Of a DNA stretch of 64,000 nucleotides, positions 1 through 10,799 are shown one piece after another. Both the position numbers and the translations under genes were made by a program. The notes below the pieces were generated by a model. It made no database searches, was not told where the DNA came from, and saw only the letters and a list, made by a program, of their open reading frames with translations. Source of the stretch: Chinchilla lanigera (taxonomy: Eukaryota; Chordata; Mammalia; Rodentia; Chinchillidae); contig NW_004955517.1 of the NCBI RefSeq assembly GCF_000276665.1, positions 5,053,181 through 5,117,180 on the forward strand. The letters run 5' to 3'. How positions within the stretch are numbered: the first letter of the stretch is position 1; every line of letters starts with the position of its first letter.

Positions 1-1445
1 ACTTTGCAAGGCTGAGGACCACGAACTGAAGGACTTTGGCCCAGTCTCAGAAGCCGGGTCTTTTCCTGACTTCCTCCTGCTCTCCTTTTGTCTCAAAGTA
101 GGCCACAGAAACTAGAATTCCTGTTCCTAAGGCAGGCTGTAAGAACTAGAATCTTTCTCCCTCAGACTTAAAACCTACAAATATTCCTCTGTAATCTTCC
201 CCCAATTTTCTGGGTAAAAGCTAGCTGTAAGAAATCCTCATACCTAGCTTGTCTGATAGTAGCTCATAGACTCTCCAGGATGGATCCTGCCCCATCCTTG
301 ACCACACAGAGGGCCCAGGAAGAATGTGAATCAGGAGGCCTTGCTCAGATTCCTCTCTCAGGGTGTTACTAATAGGTTTGACTCGTTTTGTCCGGTCACA
401 TTTCTGTGTTGCTGTCCATTCTTCATAGAATCAAACAAAAATGGACAGTCTTCCCCGGGTCTTAGGTTTTCATTTCTGAAGGCCTCGGTGTCCCTTACAA
501 CTTTGATTACTGTAGACATTATACTTTTGTCGTGTTAACCTGTTTTATTATGGGAGTATTGGCTGTGATCTTTATGAGTGAGAAATGTGTCACATCTTTC
601 TATCCCTATAATACTAAATTGGTAATTTCCTCAGCATGTACTCTGTGGACTGTGTTCATTGCACCCCTCCTCATTTAACTACGTCTTTCTTTTCCTGTCA
701 ATATTTGTTATCTTCACTCATTTAAGAATGAGCCCCACTCCTAAGTCTTGACAAACATTTTAGCATGTATACACAGGGTAGTCCTATGTGCTAGAACACA
801 AAGGTACTACACTTCCTTCTTGGTTCCAGTGAAGACCCAGTCTGCTGTGTCCACTTTACATTGTGGGTGTACTTATCCTTGTTCCTGCCTTCCTTTCTGT
901 CTCGTCCAATCATTTGAAACCCATTTGAAAGTTGTGCAGGATTGTACAACCTGAATTTCTAGGGCTGTGAGATGTTAAAAATACTCACCGGTACAGGTTG
1001 TGGTGGGATGAGGCAAGCATGTTCTCTTCCTAATGTACCTGGCTTCTCTCAGGTGAATCAGCTATCTGACCGGAGAGTTTCCTTTGCAAAGAAAGAAGGT
1101 TTAAAGCCAGTGAATGCAATGAGTTGAAAAGGAGTGCTGTGTTATCTGCCTCGTTATTATGAGTCTCCATATGTGGTTATTTGATCATTTTGTTAGTGTT
1201 GTTTTAGTTAGAGTTTTAAGCCCTGAAGCAAGACCATTTTCAACATGAAAGCTGTCAATATCAAATATAATTTTGAAAGAGTAGGGTTTTAATATCAGTA
1301 ATTATTGGAGAGAAGAATTGTGGACTTTTTTCCTGTTTTAGAAACCTCACTTTTTCCTCCATGCTTAGAAAGACTTTTCTCTCCTCACAATAAAAGGCAT
1401 CTACCTAGTTATATTAAGTACCCCCTCTCTTTGCTGTTTTTTAAG
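1..1445. other. Unique non-coding DNA
   Basis: No repeat family or gene was recognised here. The open frames are at most about 70 codons, lack a family signature, and the surrounding base composition is ordinary AT-rich intergenic or intronic DNA. Confidence 0.5.
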
Positions 1446-1447
1446 GT

Positions 1448-1620
1448 TTCTGCTGTTTGCTGTGTGATCTCACTCAAGCTACTTAACCTCTCTGAACCCT
1501 GGTTTAGTCCTCCATAAGATGAGGATAATTATACGAGCTATCTCACTAAGATGGTTTCGAAGGATTTAATGATAATTTATGTAACATGGTAGGAAGTTGC
1601 CTTGCATACAGAAACTCAAG
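1448..1620 (+). repeat. MIR SINE relic
   Basis: The core matches the sense MIR pattern: a 'gctgtgtgatctcactcaag' type segment, then 'ttaacctctctgaaccctgg', then an 'agatgaggataattata' segment and a 'gaaggatttaatga' segment. It is old and diverged, as expected of this mammal-wide tRNA-derived SINE. Confidence 0.8.
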
Positions 1621-2165
1621 AAATTGAAACAATAATGATGATTATTAAAGGAAAATATGCACTCGGTAACTCCGTGGATATTGAAGGGTTTTCAGTAGTT
1701 TTTCTTAGACTATTACCTACTGCAGTTTTCAAGGGACAAAGATATAAAAATATCTGAGACCTGGAAAGTAATACTGGCAAAGGCTGGCAAAATACCATAT
1801 GGATAGTCTTTGATAGTCATGACCCAGTATCACCTCATTGCCGCGAGAGTCAGTGAGGCCAGTCTGAGATCCAGTCGCTATTTCATCAATTAACTCTCTG
1901 TGCTTTCATTCAGTATTTTCTCGTGCACTTGGCAAGGTGACCAAGTAGCTCTGAATCTGATTTCTGTGTCTCCTTTAAACTAAAACCAAGTATCCCTAGA
2001 TGAAGGACTGGATGGAGGCTGAGTATATTAAGGAGGAGTTAGGAAATGCAAAATAATGTTTCCAAAATGATTGCTCTCGTTTCCAGTTCTGTTGTAGAAA
2101 TGAGCTCTTGTGGGCCTGACCTTCTAAGTAAAATGTAAGAAAAAATATTTTTACCTGGGGGCACC

Positions 2166-2588
2166 TGTCTTAGTTCCTTTGCTCACTCCTGAGACAAAAC
2201 ACCTGACACCTAGAGTTAAAGAAGGGAAGGTTTATTGTAGCTTGTAGCTTATAGATTTCATAGTTCGCTGGCTCCAAGAAGGGTGGCAGTGCAGAGGGGC
2301 ATCACAGAGGAGAAACAGTACATCTCAAAGCAGAGCAGGCAGAAGGTAGCAAGCAACAAGCAGCAATGAATAACCCTCTTTCTGTCCTTTATATCTTATC
2401 CCACCTTTAGGGCAGGTAACACTCACACCCAGGGTAAAGCAGCCTTAATCTTAGCATTGCACCATGAATCAGTACTGGTATCACATCCTTAATCCTACCA
2501 CCACACATCCTTGATCCAGCCACCTTCAAAAAGCACCGCCTATGACCATCTGAGGTTTTGGTGGGACATCTGAACACAGGCCATAACA
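2166..2588 (-). repeat. ERVL-MaLR LTR (MT/ORR1-like), 3' LTR
   Basis: On the plus strand it runs from TGTCTTAG to CCATAACA, the reverse of a MaLR LTR that starts TGTTATGG and ends CTAAGACA. The AATAAA-side motifs (gagacaaaacacctgacacc, gaaggtttatt) sit at the left end as expected. The DNA to its right reads, on the minus strand, as a purine-rich tract (AGGGGCAGAA) directly before TGTTATGG. That is the position of a polypurine tract, so this is the 3' LTR of a minus-strand element. Confidence 0.85.
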
Positions 2589-3095
2589 TTCTGCCCCTGG
2601 CTCCCAAAGACTCATGCATACCTCCTTATACAAAGAGCATTTAGTCCATCTCCAAGAGTTGCCAAAGTCCTAAGTGTCAGCATTGCTAAAAAGTCCAAGG
2701 CTAAAGTTGTGTCTGAGACTTAAGGCAAACTTAGCTGTGAGCCCCTGTTCTAATGACAAAAAGTTACTTCCAGAATACAATGGCACAAGGTAGACATTTC
2801 CATTCCAAAAGGTACAAAGAAGGGGATAGAAAGGAATGGGAACATAATATGTAATATAACAACCACTGTTAATGCCTATCATTTTGTTTTGAAACCGGCA
2901 TCATTTTTATTGGTTTTGCTTTGTTTTGTTTTTGTCTATATTGTTATTTTATTATTTTTTAAATTCTCTTTACAATAAAAAAGAACGGAATGGGAACAAA
3001 GCAAGAGCAAAATCCAGCAGGGCAAACATTAATACCCTATATATAGCTCCATGTCCGGCGTCCCTGGAAATCTGTGGCAAGCAATGAGAAATGTG
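2589..3095 (-). mobile_element. MaLR internal region (non-coding relic)
   Basis: It begins 'ctgcccctggctcccaaag' and continues with segments ending in 'tctgagacttaaggcaa', 'tgtgagcccctgttct' and 'acaatggcacaaggtagaca'. These match the internal region of rodent MT/ORR1 MaLR elements as I recall it. No open reading frame of note is present, as is typical of these non-autonomous elements. It is split by the L1 tail at 2845-2986. Confidence 0.75.
2845..2986 (+). mobile_element. L1 3' tail, severely 5'-truncated
   Basis: About 140 bases of L1 3' UTR ending in an A-rich tail with AATAAAA. The flanking 12-base direct repeat ggaatgggaaca (2833-2844 and 2987-2998) is exact, which is good evidence for a target-primed insertion into the MaLR internal region. 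Related copies lie at 17095-17346, and in reverse at 4478-4640 and 63190-63560. Confidence 0.85.
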
Positions 3096-3142
3096 CTTGC
3101 CAGGTGGGTGCTCGTGCCGCTGCGCTGTATCCCCAGCCCTGC
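3096..3142 (-). repeat. ID SINE fragment
   Basis: A short reverse-strand match to the ID body, with 'tgccaggtgggtgctcgtgc' and 'tgtatccccagccctg'. It is missing the tail half seen in the full copies. Confidence 0.55.
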
Positions 3143-3480
3143 ATCACATCTTTGATCCCATCAGCATGTATCCTAGATCCAGCCACCTGGGCAAAGCCCC
3201 ACCATGACCACATGAGGCTTTGGTGAGAATCTAGACACAGGCCTCATCAGCACTAGAGAATAAACATAAGCAAGCAGACTCTTTCTGGTAGTTGAAATTC
3301 AAAACTCTATAGAATGGTCCAGGGCAAAGTTTTCCATTTCACACCTTTTAGACTGAAGGCAAGCTGAAGTTAATCCCTTGGGATGGCTCACCTCCAGCAG
3401 AAAATCTATAGTCTCTTAGGTTTCAAGGCCAAAACATCAGAGTTCAGGGCAATCACAGCCACTGAAAAATGAATGCATAA
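3143..3480 (-). repeat. MaLR LTR U3-end fragment and adjoining element-like sequence
   Basis: 3143-3250 repeats the end of the LTR at 2166-2588: a 'gatccagccacct' segment, a 'catgaggctttggtgagaa' segment and 'tctagacacagg'. Only the U3 end is present. What follows to about 3480 resembles MaLR internal DNA only loosely. It may be a 5' LTR remnant or a second element. Confidence 0.45.
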
Positions 3481-3664
3481 TCATTGAGGGGAGAGAGAAA
3501 GTGAGGGGAAGGCCCTAATTTTGTTTATTGACACGACCCTAATTTCTTTTATTTTCAAGGAATACAGAAAAGTTTATTGTTAAAGTTCATTAACACCCTG
3601 CAAGAGAGCAGTGGGGGAGTTTCAAACGGGACCACATTCCCTAGGAGAAGGCGGGGACCTTTGT

Positions 3665-3789
3665 TTGATTTCAGTGTTTTTTTTTTTTTTTTTTTGGTTT
3701 TTCTCCGGTACCGGGAACCGAACTCACGACCTTGCGCTTACCAGGCAGGCTCTTTGCCCCTGAGCTAAATCCCCAGCCCTTGATTTCAG
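3665..3789 (-). mobile_element. ID SINE (tRNA-Ala-like) with target site duplication
   Basis: Reverse-strand ID: poly(T), then 'ctccggtaccgggaaccg', 'aactcacgaccttgcgctt', 'ccaggcaggc' and 'gagctaaatccccagccc'. Read on the minus strand it has a tRNA-like A box (tttagctcag) and B box (gagttcggttccc). The exact 10-base repeat ttgatttcag (3665-3674 and 3780-3789) brackets it, so the element itself is 3675-3779. The clean flanks suggest a fairly young insertion. Confidence 0.9.
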
Positions 3790-4066
3790 GATGAAGCAAG
3801 TCTGGGAAAGTCATTCAAAGTGTATTTTCATTGGGCCTCCATGATCCTGTTATTCATCCACCTTAGATCTAGAAATAGCCAGGTGGTGTTTGAAAACTGA
3901 CCTTACAGTCTTCCTTCCACAGGGTCCAGTACCCTTGCCATCCTTAGAAACTGTCTCTCAGGGTAAAACTGATAAGCAAATTTGTAAAGACTAACTAGGG
4001 TGAGTGTTCAAGCGGGATGTTTGTATTTGAAAAGGAGTTTTGAAGCTTTATGAAGAGTAATCGGAA

Positions 4067-4195
4067 GCCGGGCGTGGTGGCGNNNNNNNNNNNNNNNNNN
4101 NNNNNNNNNNNNNNNNNNNNNNNNNNNNNNNNNNNNNNNNNNNNNNNNNNNNNNNNNNNNNNNNNNNNNNNNNNNNNNNNNNNNNNNNNNNNNNN
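4067..4195 (+). repeat. B1 SINE start running into an assembly gap
   Basis: 4067-4082 is the conserved B1 5' end (gccgggcgtggtggcg). The next 113 positions, 4083-4195, are N. The gap is about the size of the rest of a B1, so the missing bases are probably mostly B1. Confidence 0.75.
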
Positions 4196-4477
4196 ACTAA
4201 TGCTTGAACCGTGTATAAAATGAGCAGACACAGATTAGCACAGTTAAAAATGAAAGAACCTAATGGGGATTTGAGCTGCCACCTAGGAGATTGTTTTCAT
4301 TTTGAGCGTAACTAAATTAATTCCCTGCTACAACAAATAAGTCAATACTCTTCAGAAAACTAAACTAAAACTAAAACAATTCAAACTCTTCATGCCACAG
4401 CATTTATATTTATACAGTCATATGATGCCAAATTACATGATGTATGAAGAACTAAGAAAATTGACCAATTTTTAAAA

Positions 4478-4640
4478 TTTATTTTAGAGAATAAAAAACA
4501 ATAAAAATGATACAGAATTTCAAAAGAAGATGATAGGAAATTAACAATGGCTGTTATATTGCATATTGTTATCATCAAAGTAGTTGCTCAGAATACCAGA
4601 TACAGGCATGCAAAATTGATCAAACAACTAAGCACTAATT
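4478..4640 (-). mobile_element. L1 3' UTR fragment
   Basis: Reverse-strand copy of the L1 tail family found at 2845-2986 and 17095-17346. Shared landmarks are 'acagaatttcaaaa', 'gatgataggaa', 'caatggctgttatattgcat' and 'accagatacaggcatgc'. No clear target duplication was seen. Confidence 0.65.
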
Positions 4641-4799
4641 GTTCCTTTCAATAAACCAATAGAAATTATTAGTAAAATTATCTTAGCTGTTTTGAATGTA
4701 TATTTTCCCTTCCTTTTTTTTCTCTTTCCCCCATCCCAGTTCTTTCCTTTTGAGCAGTGTGTAAACATCATATTGTCTCCCTAATGTGACCAACTGTAA

Positions 4800-5814
4800 G
4801 GAGAATAAACAGTTATCTGGTGCTGATTTGAAGGTGACCCAGATGTGAGAATAAACAGACAAAAATTTTAAAGCATTATTGTAACCATGCTTCATGAAGA
4901 ACAGGAAATAACTCAAATGAATAAGAAGACAGTAAATAAGAAGTGCAAAAAAGAGCCAAGTAGAAACTCTGAAACCAGAAGTAGAGTATTTGAATTAAAA
5001 GTTGAGCATGTGAACTTATGGCAGTTGGAGGTAGCCAAAGAAAATGTCAGTGAACCTGAAGATAGATCTATAGAAATGTTCTTTCTGAAGCACAGAAAGA
5101 AAAGAAAAAAGAAAAAGATTTAAACCAACTGAGTAAAAAAATGAAGTCTCAGGATGTGTGTGACAAAAATGAAAATGTCTAGCATTCATGTAATTGGATA
5201 CCCATAAAGAGAGGAGAAAGATAATGATACAAAAACTATATTTGAAGATATAATGCCCCAAACTGTCAAATTTGGAGAAATATATAAATGCACAAGATGA
5301 AGAAATGTGGCAGGCCTCAAGTGGAATTAATGGGAAGAAAATTGTGCCTTGGCACTTCGTATTTCAAATTGCTAAACACCAATAAGAAAGAAAAATTCCC
5401 GAGAGAAAAATGGCTCAATACCTTTGATGGAACAATGCTTTAAATGAGCACTAATTTCCCATCAGAAGTAACAGAGGATGGTAAAAGCAAAATGATATTT
5501 TTAAAGTATGGGGTGGGGTGGGTGGCAAAAACCTGAGAACTTAAAATTCTACAAATAGTGAAAAATCTTTGAAAAGGAAGACAAAGATATTTTCAAATTA
5601 GAGAAAACTAAAAGAGCTTATTGCCAACAGACCTACACTACAAGAAATGCTAAAGGAAGTTGTTTAGGCAGAAGTAAGCTACCAGCAGATAGAATTTTGT
5701 ATCTTAAAGAAGGGATGAAAAATGTTAGAAATTGTAAACGTGAAAGGCTGTTTTTAAATTTTTAAACCATTATAATACAAAGGACATACTAAAGTGAAAT
5801 TATAACATTGCCCC
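4800..5814 (+). mobile_element. L1M relic, ORF1 region (first segment)
   Basis: The order of recognisable L1 segments is ORF1-like: 'attttaaagcattattgtaa', 'aatgtcagtgaacctgaaga', 'agatctatagaaatg', and near 5620-5660 'acctacactacaagaaatgc' then 'aaaggaagttgtttaggcag'. The longest intact piece of frame is 4887-5123, 78 codons, charged and lysine-rich, compatible with the ORF1 coiled-coil part. Many stops and indels follow, so it is dead. The element continues at 6280 after an LTR insertion. Confidence 0.75.
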
Positions 5815-6279
5815 TGTCTTGGTTTTTTTTCTCTCTGCTGAGACAAAACACCTAACACCCACAAGTAAAAGCAGGAAAGGTTTTTATTTCAGCTCACGGT
5901 TTATAGAGGTTTCATTCCATAGTTGGCCAACCCCAGGGCAGGGAGGCGGAGAGGCATTACAGAGGAGAAATAGTCCATGGCAGAGAAGGCAGGAGGCAGG
6001 AAGCAGCAAGCAGCAGCAGCCTGCCATCCGTCTTTCCCTTTTATTCTATTCAGGCTACAGGCATAAGTTTTGGTACCACCCACCACCAGCATGGCGCTTC
6101 CCATTACCCATACCCAGGCAATGCTAATCAATCATTGCAGTAATCCAATTATTGAACTCTGAATCCATATGCATACACCCTTAATCCACATTCACACTCT
6201 GTAGATCCAGCCACCTCTTGAAAGTCCCACCTATGAGCACATGAGACCTTGAGGGGACATCCAAGTAAAAGTCATAACA
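5815..6279 (-). repeat. ERVL-MaLR LTR inserted in L1
   Basis: Runs on the plus strand from TGTCTTGG to CATAACA, with the same internal landmarks as the LTR at 2166-2588 (gagacaaaacacctaacacc, gctcacggtttatagaggtt, cacatgagaccttg). L1 sequence lies on both sides. No clear 5-base target duplication remains. Confidence 0.85.
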
Positions 6280-6582
6280 GTGTTTATAATGTAGTATGTG
6301 TAGATATAGTATATGTAAGAGTTATTGCATAAAGAAGCGGGGAATGGTAAATGGACTTTTACAGTGATAAGGTTTTAAAATTTTATATGAGGTATATGAA
6401 ATTGACTCTAAGATGGTTGTGAAAAATCAAGAATATATATTTTAGTCAACAGAACAACCATTAAAAAATCAACAGATAAAATAGAATTCTCATTTTAAGA
6501 AGTGATCCAAAAATATTACAGGAAAGAAAAAATGGAGGGACAAGAAGCAGAGGAACAAACAGAAAATTTGTAATAAAATTGT

Positions 6583-6736
6583 TTAAAATAAAATAATTAT
6601 AAATAAAGTAATTGGTAGTTCTAAATGCAACCATATCAATAATTGTCTCAAATGTGATAAAATAAAATAAAATAATTATAAATAAAGTAATTGGTAGTTC
6701 TAAATGCAACCATATCAATAATTGTCTCAAATGTGA
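6583..6736. repeat. 79-bp tandem duplication in L1
   Basis: About 72 bases starting near 6585 recur without change 79 bases later (6592 corresponds to 6671). The ends of the two copies are joined by an aaaataaaataaaata tract. Being identical inside an otherwise decayed L1, the duplication is much younger than the L1. Confidence 0.9.
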
Positions 6737-6800
6737 ATAGACTATTCTCTAAAATGCAGAGATATCAGAATGCATAAATCAAGGACAACTACATTCTTTT

Positions 6801-6924
6801 AAGAGATAACTTTTATTTTTTTTTATTTTTCTCCGGTACCGGGAACCGAACTCACGACCTTGCGCTTGCCAGGCAGGCACTTTTGCCGCTGAGCTAAATC
6901 CCCAGCCCCAAGAGATAACTTTTA
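6801..6924 (-). mobile_element. ID SINE with 15-base target site duplication
   Basis: Reverse-strand ID element (6816-6909) nearly identical in body to the copy at 3675-3779. The 15-base repeat aagagataactttta is exact at 6801-6815 and 6910-6924. It sits within the L1 ORF2 relic. Confidence 0.92.
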
Positions 6925-7549
6925 AATACAAAGAGAAGTTTTTAAATACAGATATGTTTAGAATAAATTGGTAGAAAAAAGTATAATACAGTAACTGCTT
7001 AAGAAGTCTAGAGCAGCTATGTTAATATCAGACAAATTAAGCTTTAACATAGAAATTATTACCAAAGACAAAGAAGAATGCCCCAAAATAATAAAAGAGT
7101 CATTATGCAATATTAAGAAGACATAATAATTACAGATGTGTATATACACCTGATAAAATTCTAAGTGAGAGCAATTTCGAGTCTATATTTTTTTGAGGAC
7201 TATCTCAGTTATGAATCATAAGATACAAGTGGCTCATCAGTGTATGCTAGCAATCAGTTGGTAAAATCATGGACTGAAGGTCAACATAGGTAGAAAAAGA
7301 ATGTTGGAAAGTGGAAAAATCTCAGTGTAACTAACTCTTTATATACATCCCTTTATAATCATTTATGATATGTGTTGGCTGCCTTTAATTCATTATATAT
7401 TTGTAAGTACCTCCCACAATCCAGGTTCAAGCTCAAAACCTTCATAATTCCATCCAATAGAGTCCATGTTTAATTGGTATGTTGCAGAATAGCTATTAAG
7501 TCCATTCTGGTTGTCACCCCTTCTTACAACAGTTATGTAATTTCTCAAA

Positions 7550-7690
7550 TTTGCTGTTTACCAGTGGAAGAATCTGTGGCTCAGATAGGCTCAGTGTGGT
7601 GCCCAGTATCACATTTCTGGTAACTAGCAGAGTCAGTCTCCAAATTGAGTCTGTGTTTTTAAAGCTCACCTCGCTGCACCACACCATTTT
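7550..7690 (-). repeat. MIR SINE relic
   Basis: Antisense MIR pattern: a degraded 'gaaactgaggctcag' type segment, then 'ctggtaactagcagagtcag' and a trailing 'caccacacca' region. Confidence 0.5.
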
Positions 7691-8242
7691 CTCTAAGCAA
7701 ACATCACTGGTTAACGAGTATTAGGGAATGTGTATGGAGATTATGGAGATGCGTAGCACTTTTTCACAGACTCCCTTGAGGACACATGGGCATTTTAATG
7801 GTATGTCTGACTCCATTCTGAATATGGTCAGTCCGTGGCTGTGAAATAAGAGGAAGCTGGTTAGTGCACGAAGAGATGAAACCGTAATCTTGACCCAGTT
7901 CTTCTGGGACACTAAGCTGTAAACTGTTAAACCAGAAAACTTCATATGCGTATATTCTGGTGGAGTTCCTTATTTCCAGCTGGCAGATTTATAGGAAGAG
8001 TTTAGAGACTGCAGACACCTTTCCCAGACGGCTGTGTTCCCTGTGACATAACTGAAGGGCAGCGAGTGTGAGTGTGTTCCCAGCTGGCGGGAGAATTTCA
8101 CAACCGGATGGAGTTTGAAAGGATAAGTGATTTCTGGATGGTGTGCTGAGTGTATCTGAGTTTTCTTCTCATTAACGGAACTGCATTTTATTTCTTAAAA
8201 GTAACATTGCAGGCTTTTCAAATGAGGCTAAATATCAAATAC

Positions 8243-8330
8243 TGCACTGGTTGATTTTCTAAATACTCTATTTTCACAATAATCCTAAGAAACTGTTATT
8301 ATCCCCATTTTGGAAATAAGGACACTGAAG
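8243..8330 (-). repeat. MIR SINE fragment
   Basis: Antisense MIR core, with 'ttattatccccattttggaa' followed by 'ataaggacactgaag'. Only the central part is recognisable. Confidence 0.6.
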
Positions 8331-9019
8331 TTTCCACATTTTCTTTCTGTAAATACAAGATTGATACATTGCTCTTCTCCATGATGTAGGACCCAATCAA
8401 TATATTAGTTTTACTATACTTGCTTAAGAGATTTTCTATGTCATTCCCACTTCATATGTAGGAGCCCAGCCTGAAATCAAGTAACACAGATCTTTGTCAC
8501 GGCTTATTAGCTTACTAAGAGAGCTCTGTTTCATTTGTGGTGGGTTATAGCCAGCTTTGAATGTGGCAGATTTGCTAACCACTACTGCTAATTAAAACAG
8601 TTGCAAATACACATTGGACATGAGAATTCACTGAGTTTTCTGGCTGGCAGAGCAAAGAAGGCAACACAGAAGATTCATATTTCTGTTAGCAGAAAAATTA
8701 AAACATGACAGAAATTTCTCTTATCTCTAAGATTCCATTTCACTTCTGAAATACTATAAAAATGAGAGTAATAATACCATTGAGATACTTGATAGGATTA
8801 AATGAAGCTATATTTGTACATAAATGTCAGGTGATTGGTTTCCTTCTTCTATGACTCCAAAACAGAATCGTAGTAGAAATCTCAGGACAGGCAGGCTGCA
8901 GTTAACTTCTTAAAACTCCATACTGTGCACGTCCATAGGCCAACGAAGGACTATTTATTCATAGTACCCTTACACTGTCAGTAACAATGAAAGAGATTTT
9001 CATGATCTTCTTCATACCT

Positions 9020-9165
9020 TAAGTAGATGTTAACTGTTTCTATTTCATAAATTAGGAACTGAGCCTTGGCACATGATGTAATTTGATCAGGCCACGTAGA
9101 AATGTAGTCAGAATTCGAATCCCCATCTATCTGTCGTAAAACCTAGTTTTGTAGTTTTTTCCACC
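9020..9165 (-). repeat. MIR SINE relic
   Basis: Antisense MIR: 'taaattaggaactgagcc', then a weakened 'aatttgatcaggccac' segment and 'cagaattcgaatcccc', the B-box end of the tRNA-derived head. Confidence 0.65.
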
Positions 9166-10447
9166 ACACTAAGCCATTTCTGTAGTACTGAGTAATGTAA
9201 TTTGGGCATTATTTCTAAGACTAATTCTGGTTTATAAAGTGGTCGGTGTGAAGAAGCAATATCTAATAGGTTAGAATTCATTCACTATGATGTCACTGAT
9301 AGGCTCAGAGAGCTCCACAAAAGCCCTGTAATCAGACCACCTTTAAATATCTATATTTTGTGCCTATACTTTTTTTTAAGGATTTTTTTGTCAAGACTTG
9401 AGGACTTGAGAGTTACACAGGGTTAAGGTCACCAAGGTACCTTCAGTGACAGCTTTGCCCATACAATTGGACTGTTCCTTAGCAGTCAAGCTTTTTTAAA
9501 CGAAAGGATGCCCGGAAAACCTTTGCACTAATGTGTAGTGCTCTTGTCATTTTGAAATGAGCAAACTGTCAGCCTGCCCATTACCATGTATACAGTATAT
9601 GCTCATTAAACCATGCATTGTAGGTTCCTTCAGGTTGTCAGACTACTTAATTGAAAAATGTGTAGTGTGGCTCTTAGGGGAAAGAGGCAAGAATCAAAGG
9701 GCTGGGGAGCTGCTCTTAGTATTTCAGTTTGCTTTAAACTGCAGCTAGAAATTGTTCTGTTTCAGTTTTGATTAAAGGACTGTTCCTTCTGCATTCTTCT
9801 TGTTTTGTTTATAATTCAAACACTGTAATTATAATGGAGTTGCTTTTATAATAGAGCTACTAAATCATTCCGCCAGCGGACAAAAGCCAAGGGGGAAGGG
9901 CTCAATTTTTTTGTACTATATTTGGCTCAGTTTGGGTGTTTGGGAGCGGAAAACAAACCGGGAATCAAGAGATCCAGAAGGGTTTTAGTCTTGCTAAAAT
10001 CTCTGTTCCACTGTTTGCATTTTGTAGGAGATTTAGGCTTTATCATCAGCTCAGTGGGTGGGTTAATCTTTCCTGACAGCTGCTGCTCTTAGGCTACTGG
10101 AGTTTCTCTGTTTGTTTGGTAGCTTTAAAAAAAACCCAATGCTTAGGCTCCACCCCAAACCAAGATCAGACTCTGGAAGTGGGTACTTTTAAGCGCTCTG
10201 GGAAGGATTGTAATGTGAGCCAGGGTTGAAGAGAGGGACCCAAACTGACTCCAGCCATGCATTCTCAAGCCCCAGCGTGTTATTATGCACCCACTATCAT
10301 TGCACCTTTAAAGTTTCTGCAGGTTAAAACTCTGAGTTCTGGACTCCACTTAGATCTATTAAATAAAATTCTTTGGGGGCAGGACACATGAATCGATCTC
10401 TCTCTCCCCCTCCCCTACCCCCTTTTTCTCTCACTCCTTCTGTCGTC
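9166..10447. other. Unique non-coding DNA
   Basis: No repeat or gene recognised. The part around 9850-10330 is less AT-rich and free of repeats and could hold regulatory sequence, but I see no diagnostic motif set. Confidence 0.4.
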
Positions 10448-10612
10448 TTGTATGCTACTAGGGATTGAACACAAGGCCTTCACACTGAGCTACAATTTAG
10501 CCCTGTTTTATTTTCTGTTTTGAGCCAGCACCCCAGGCTGGGCTTCAGTTTGGGATCCTCCTGCCTCATCCTGTCAGAGTGCTGGGATTACAGACACCAC
10601 TGGGCCTGGCTC
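10448..10612 (-). repeat. B4-like SINE (ID joined to B1)
   Basis: The left part is ID-like in reverse (ctagggattgaacacaaggc, actgagctacaatttagccc). The right part is B1-like in reverse (gggatcctcctgcctca, gtgctgggattacaga). The ID+B1 order defines B4 in the mouse-related clade. Confidence 0.7.
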
Positions 10613-10636
10613 AGGAATCTCTGCTCTTAACAAGAG

Positions 10637-10790
10637 GTCTGAGGTAGGCATGGTGGCCTATGCCAGTAATCTTAGCACTCAGGAGGCTGAGGCGGGAAGA
10701 GTGCCACAAATTCAAGGCCGGCCTAGGCTACATAGTGAGTTCAAGACCTGTTAGAACTACATAGTGAGATCCCGTCTCAATAAACAGGGG
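10637..10790 (+). repeat. B1 SINE
   Basis: Sense B1: 'aggcatggtggcctatgcc', 'caggaggctgaggcgg', 'aaggccggcctaggctacat' and 'gagatcccgtctcaataaa'. It includes the internal duplication (two 'acatagtgag' blocks) also seen in the copies near 22 kb. Confidence 0.88.
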
Positions 10791-10799
10791 AGGGCTCTG

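Larger units (their letters stand above)
6280..7200 (+). mobile_element. L1M relic, start of ORF2 (second segment)
   Basis: Continues the L1 of 4800-5814. Landmarks of the ORF1-ORF2 junction and the start of ORF2 are 'ccatatcaataattgtctca', 'aatgcagagatatcagaa', 'gctatgttaatatcagacaa' and 'gaagacataataattacaga'. These fall in the endonuclease part of ORF2. Frameshifts and stops throughout show it is inactive. It contains a 79-bp tandem duplication and the ID at 6816-6909. Confidence 0.8.
7201..9019. other. Mostly unique DNA with two MIR fragments
   Basis: Apart from the MIR pieces at 7550-7690 and 8243-8330, no repeat or gene was recognised. Open frames are at most about 75 codons, without features. 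Confidence 0.45.
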
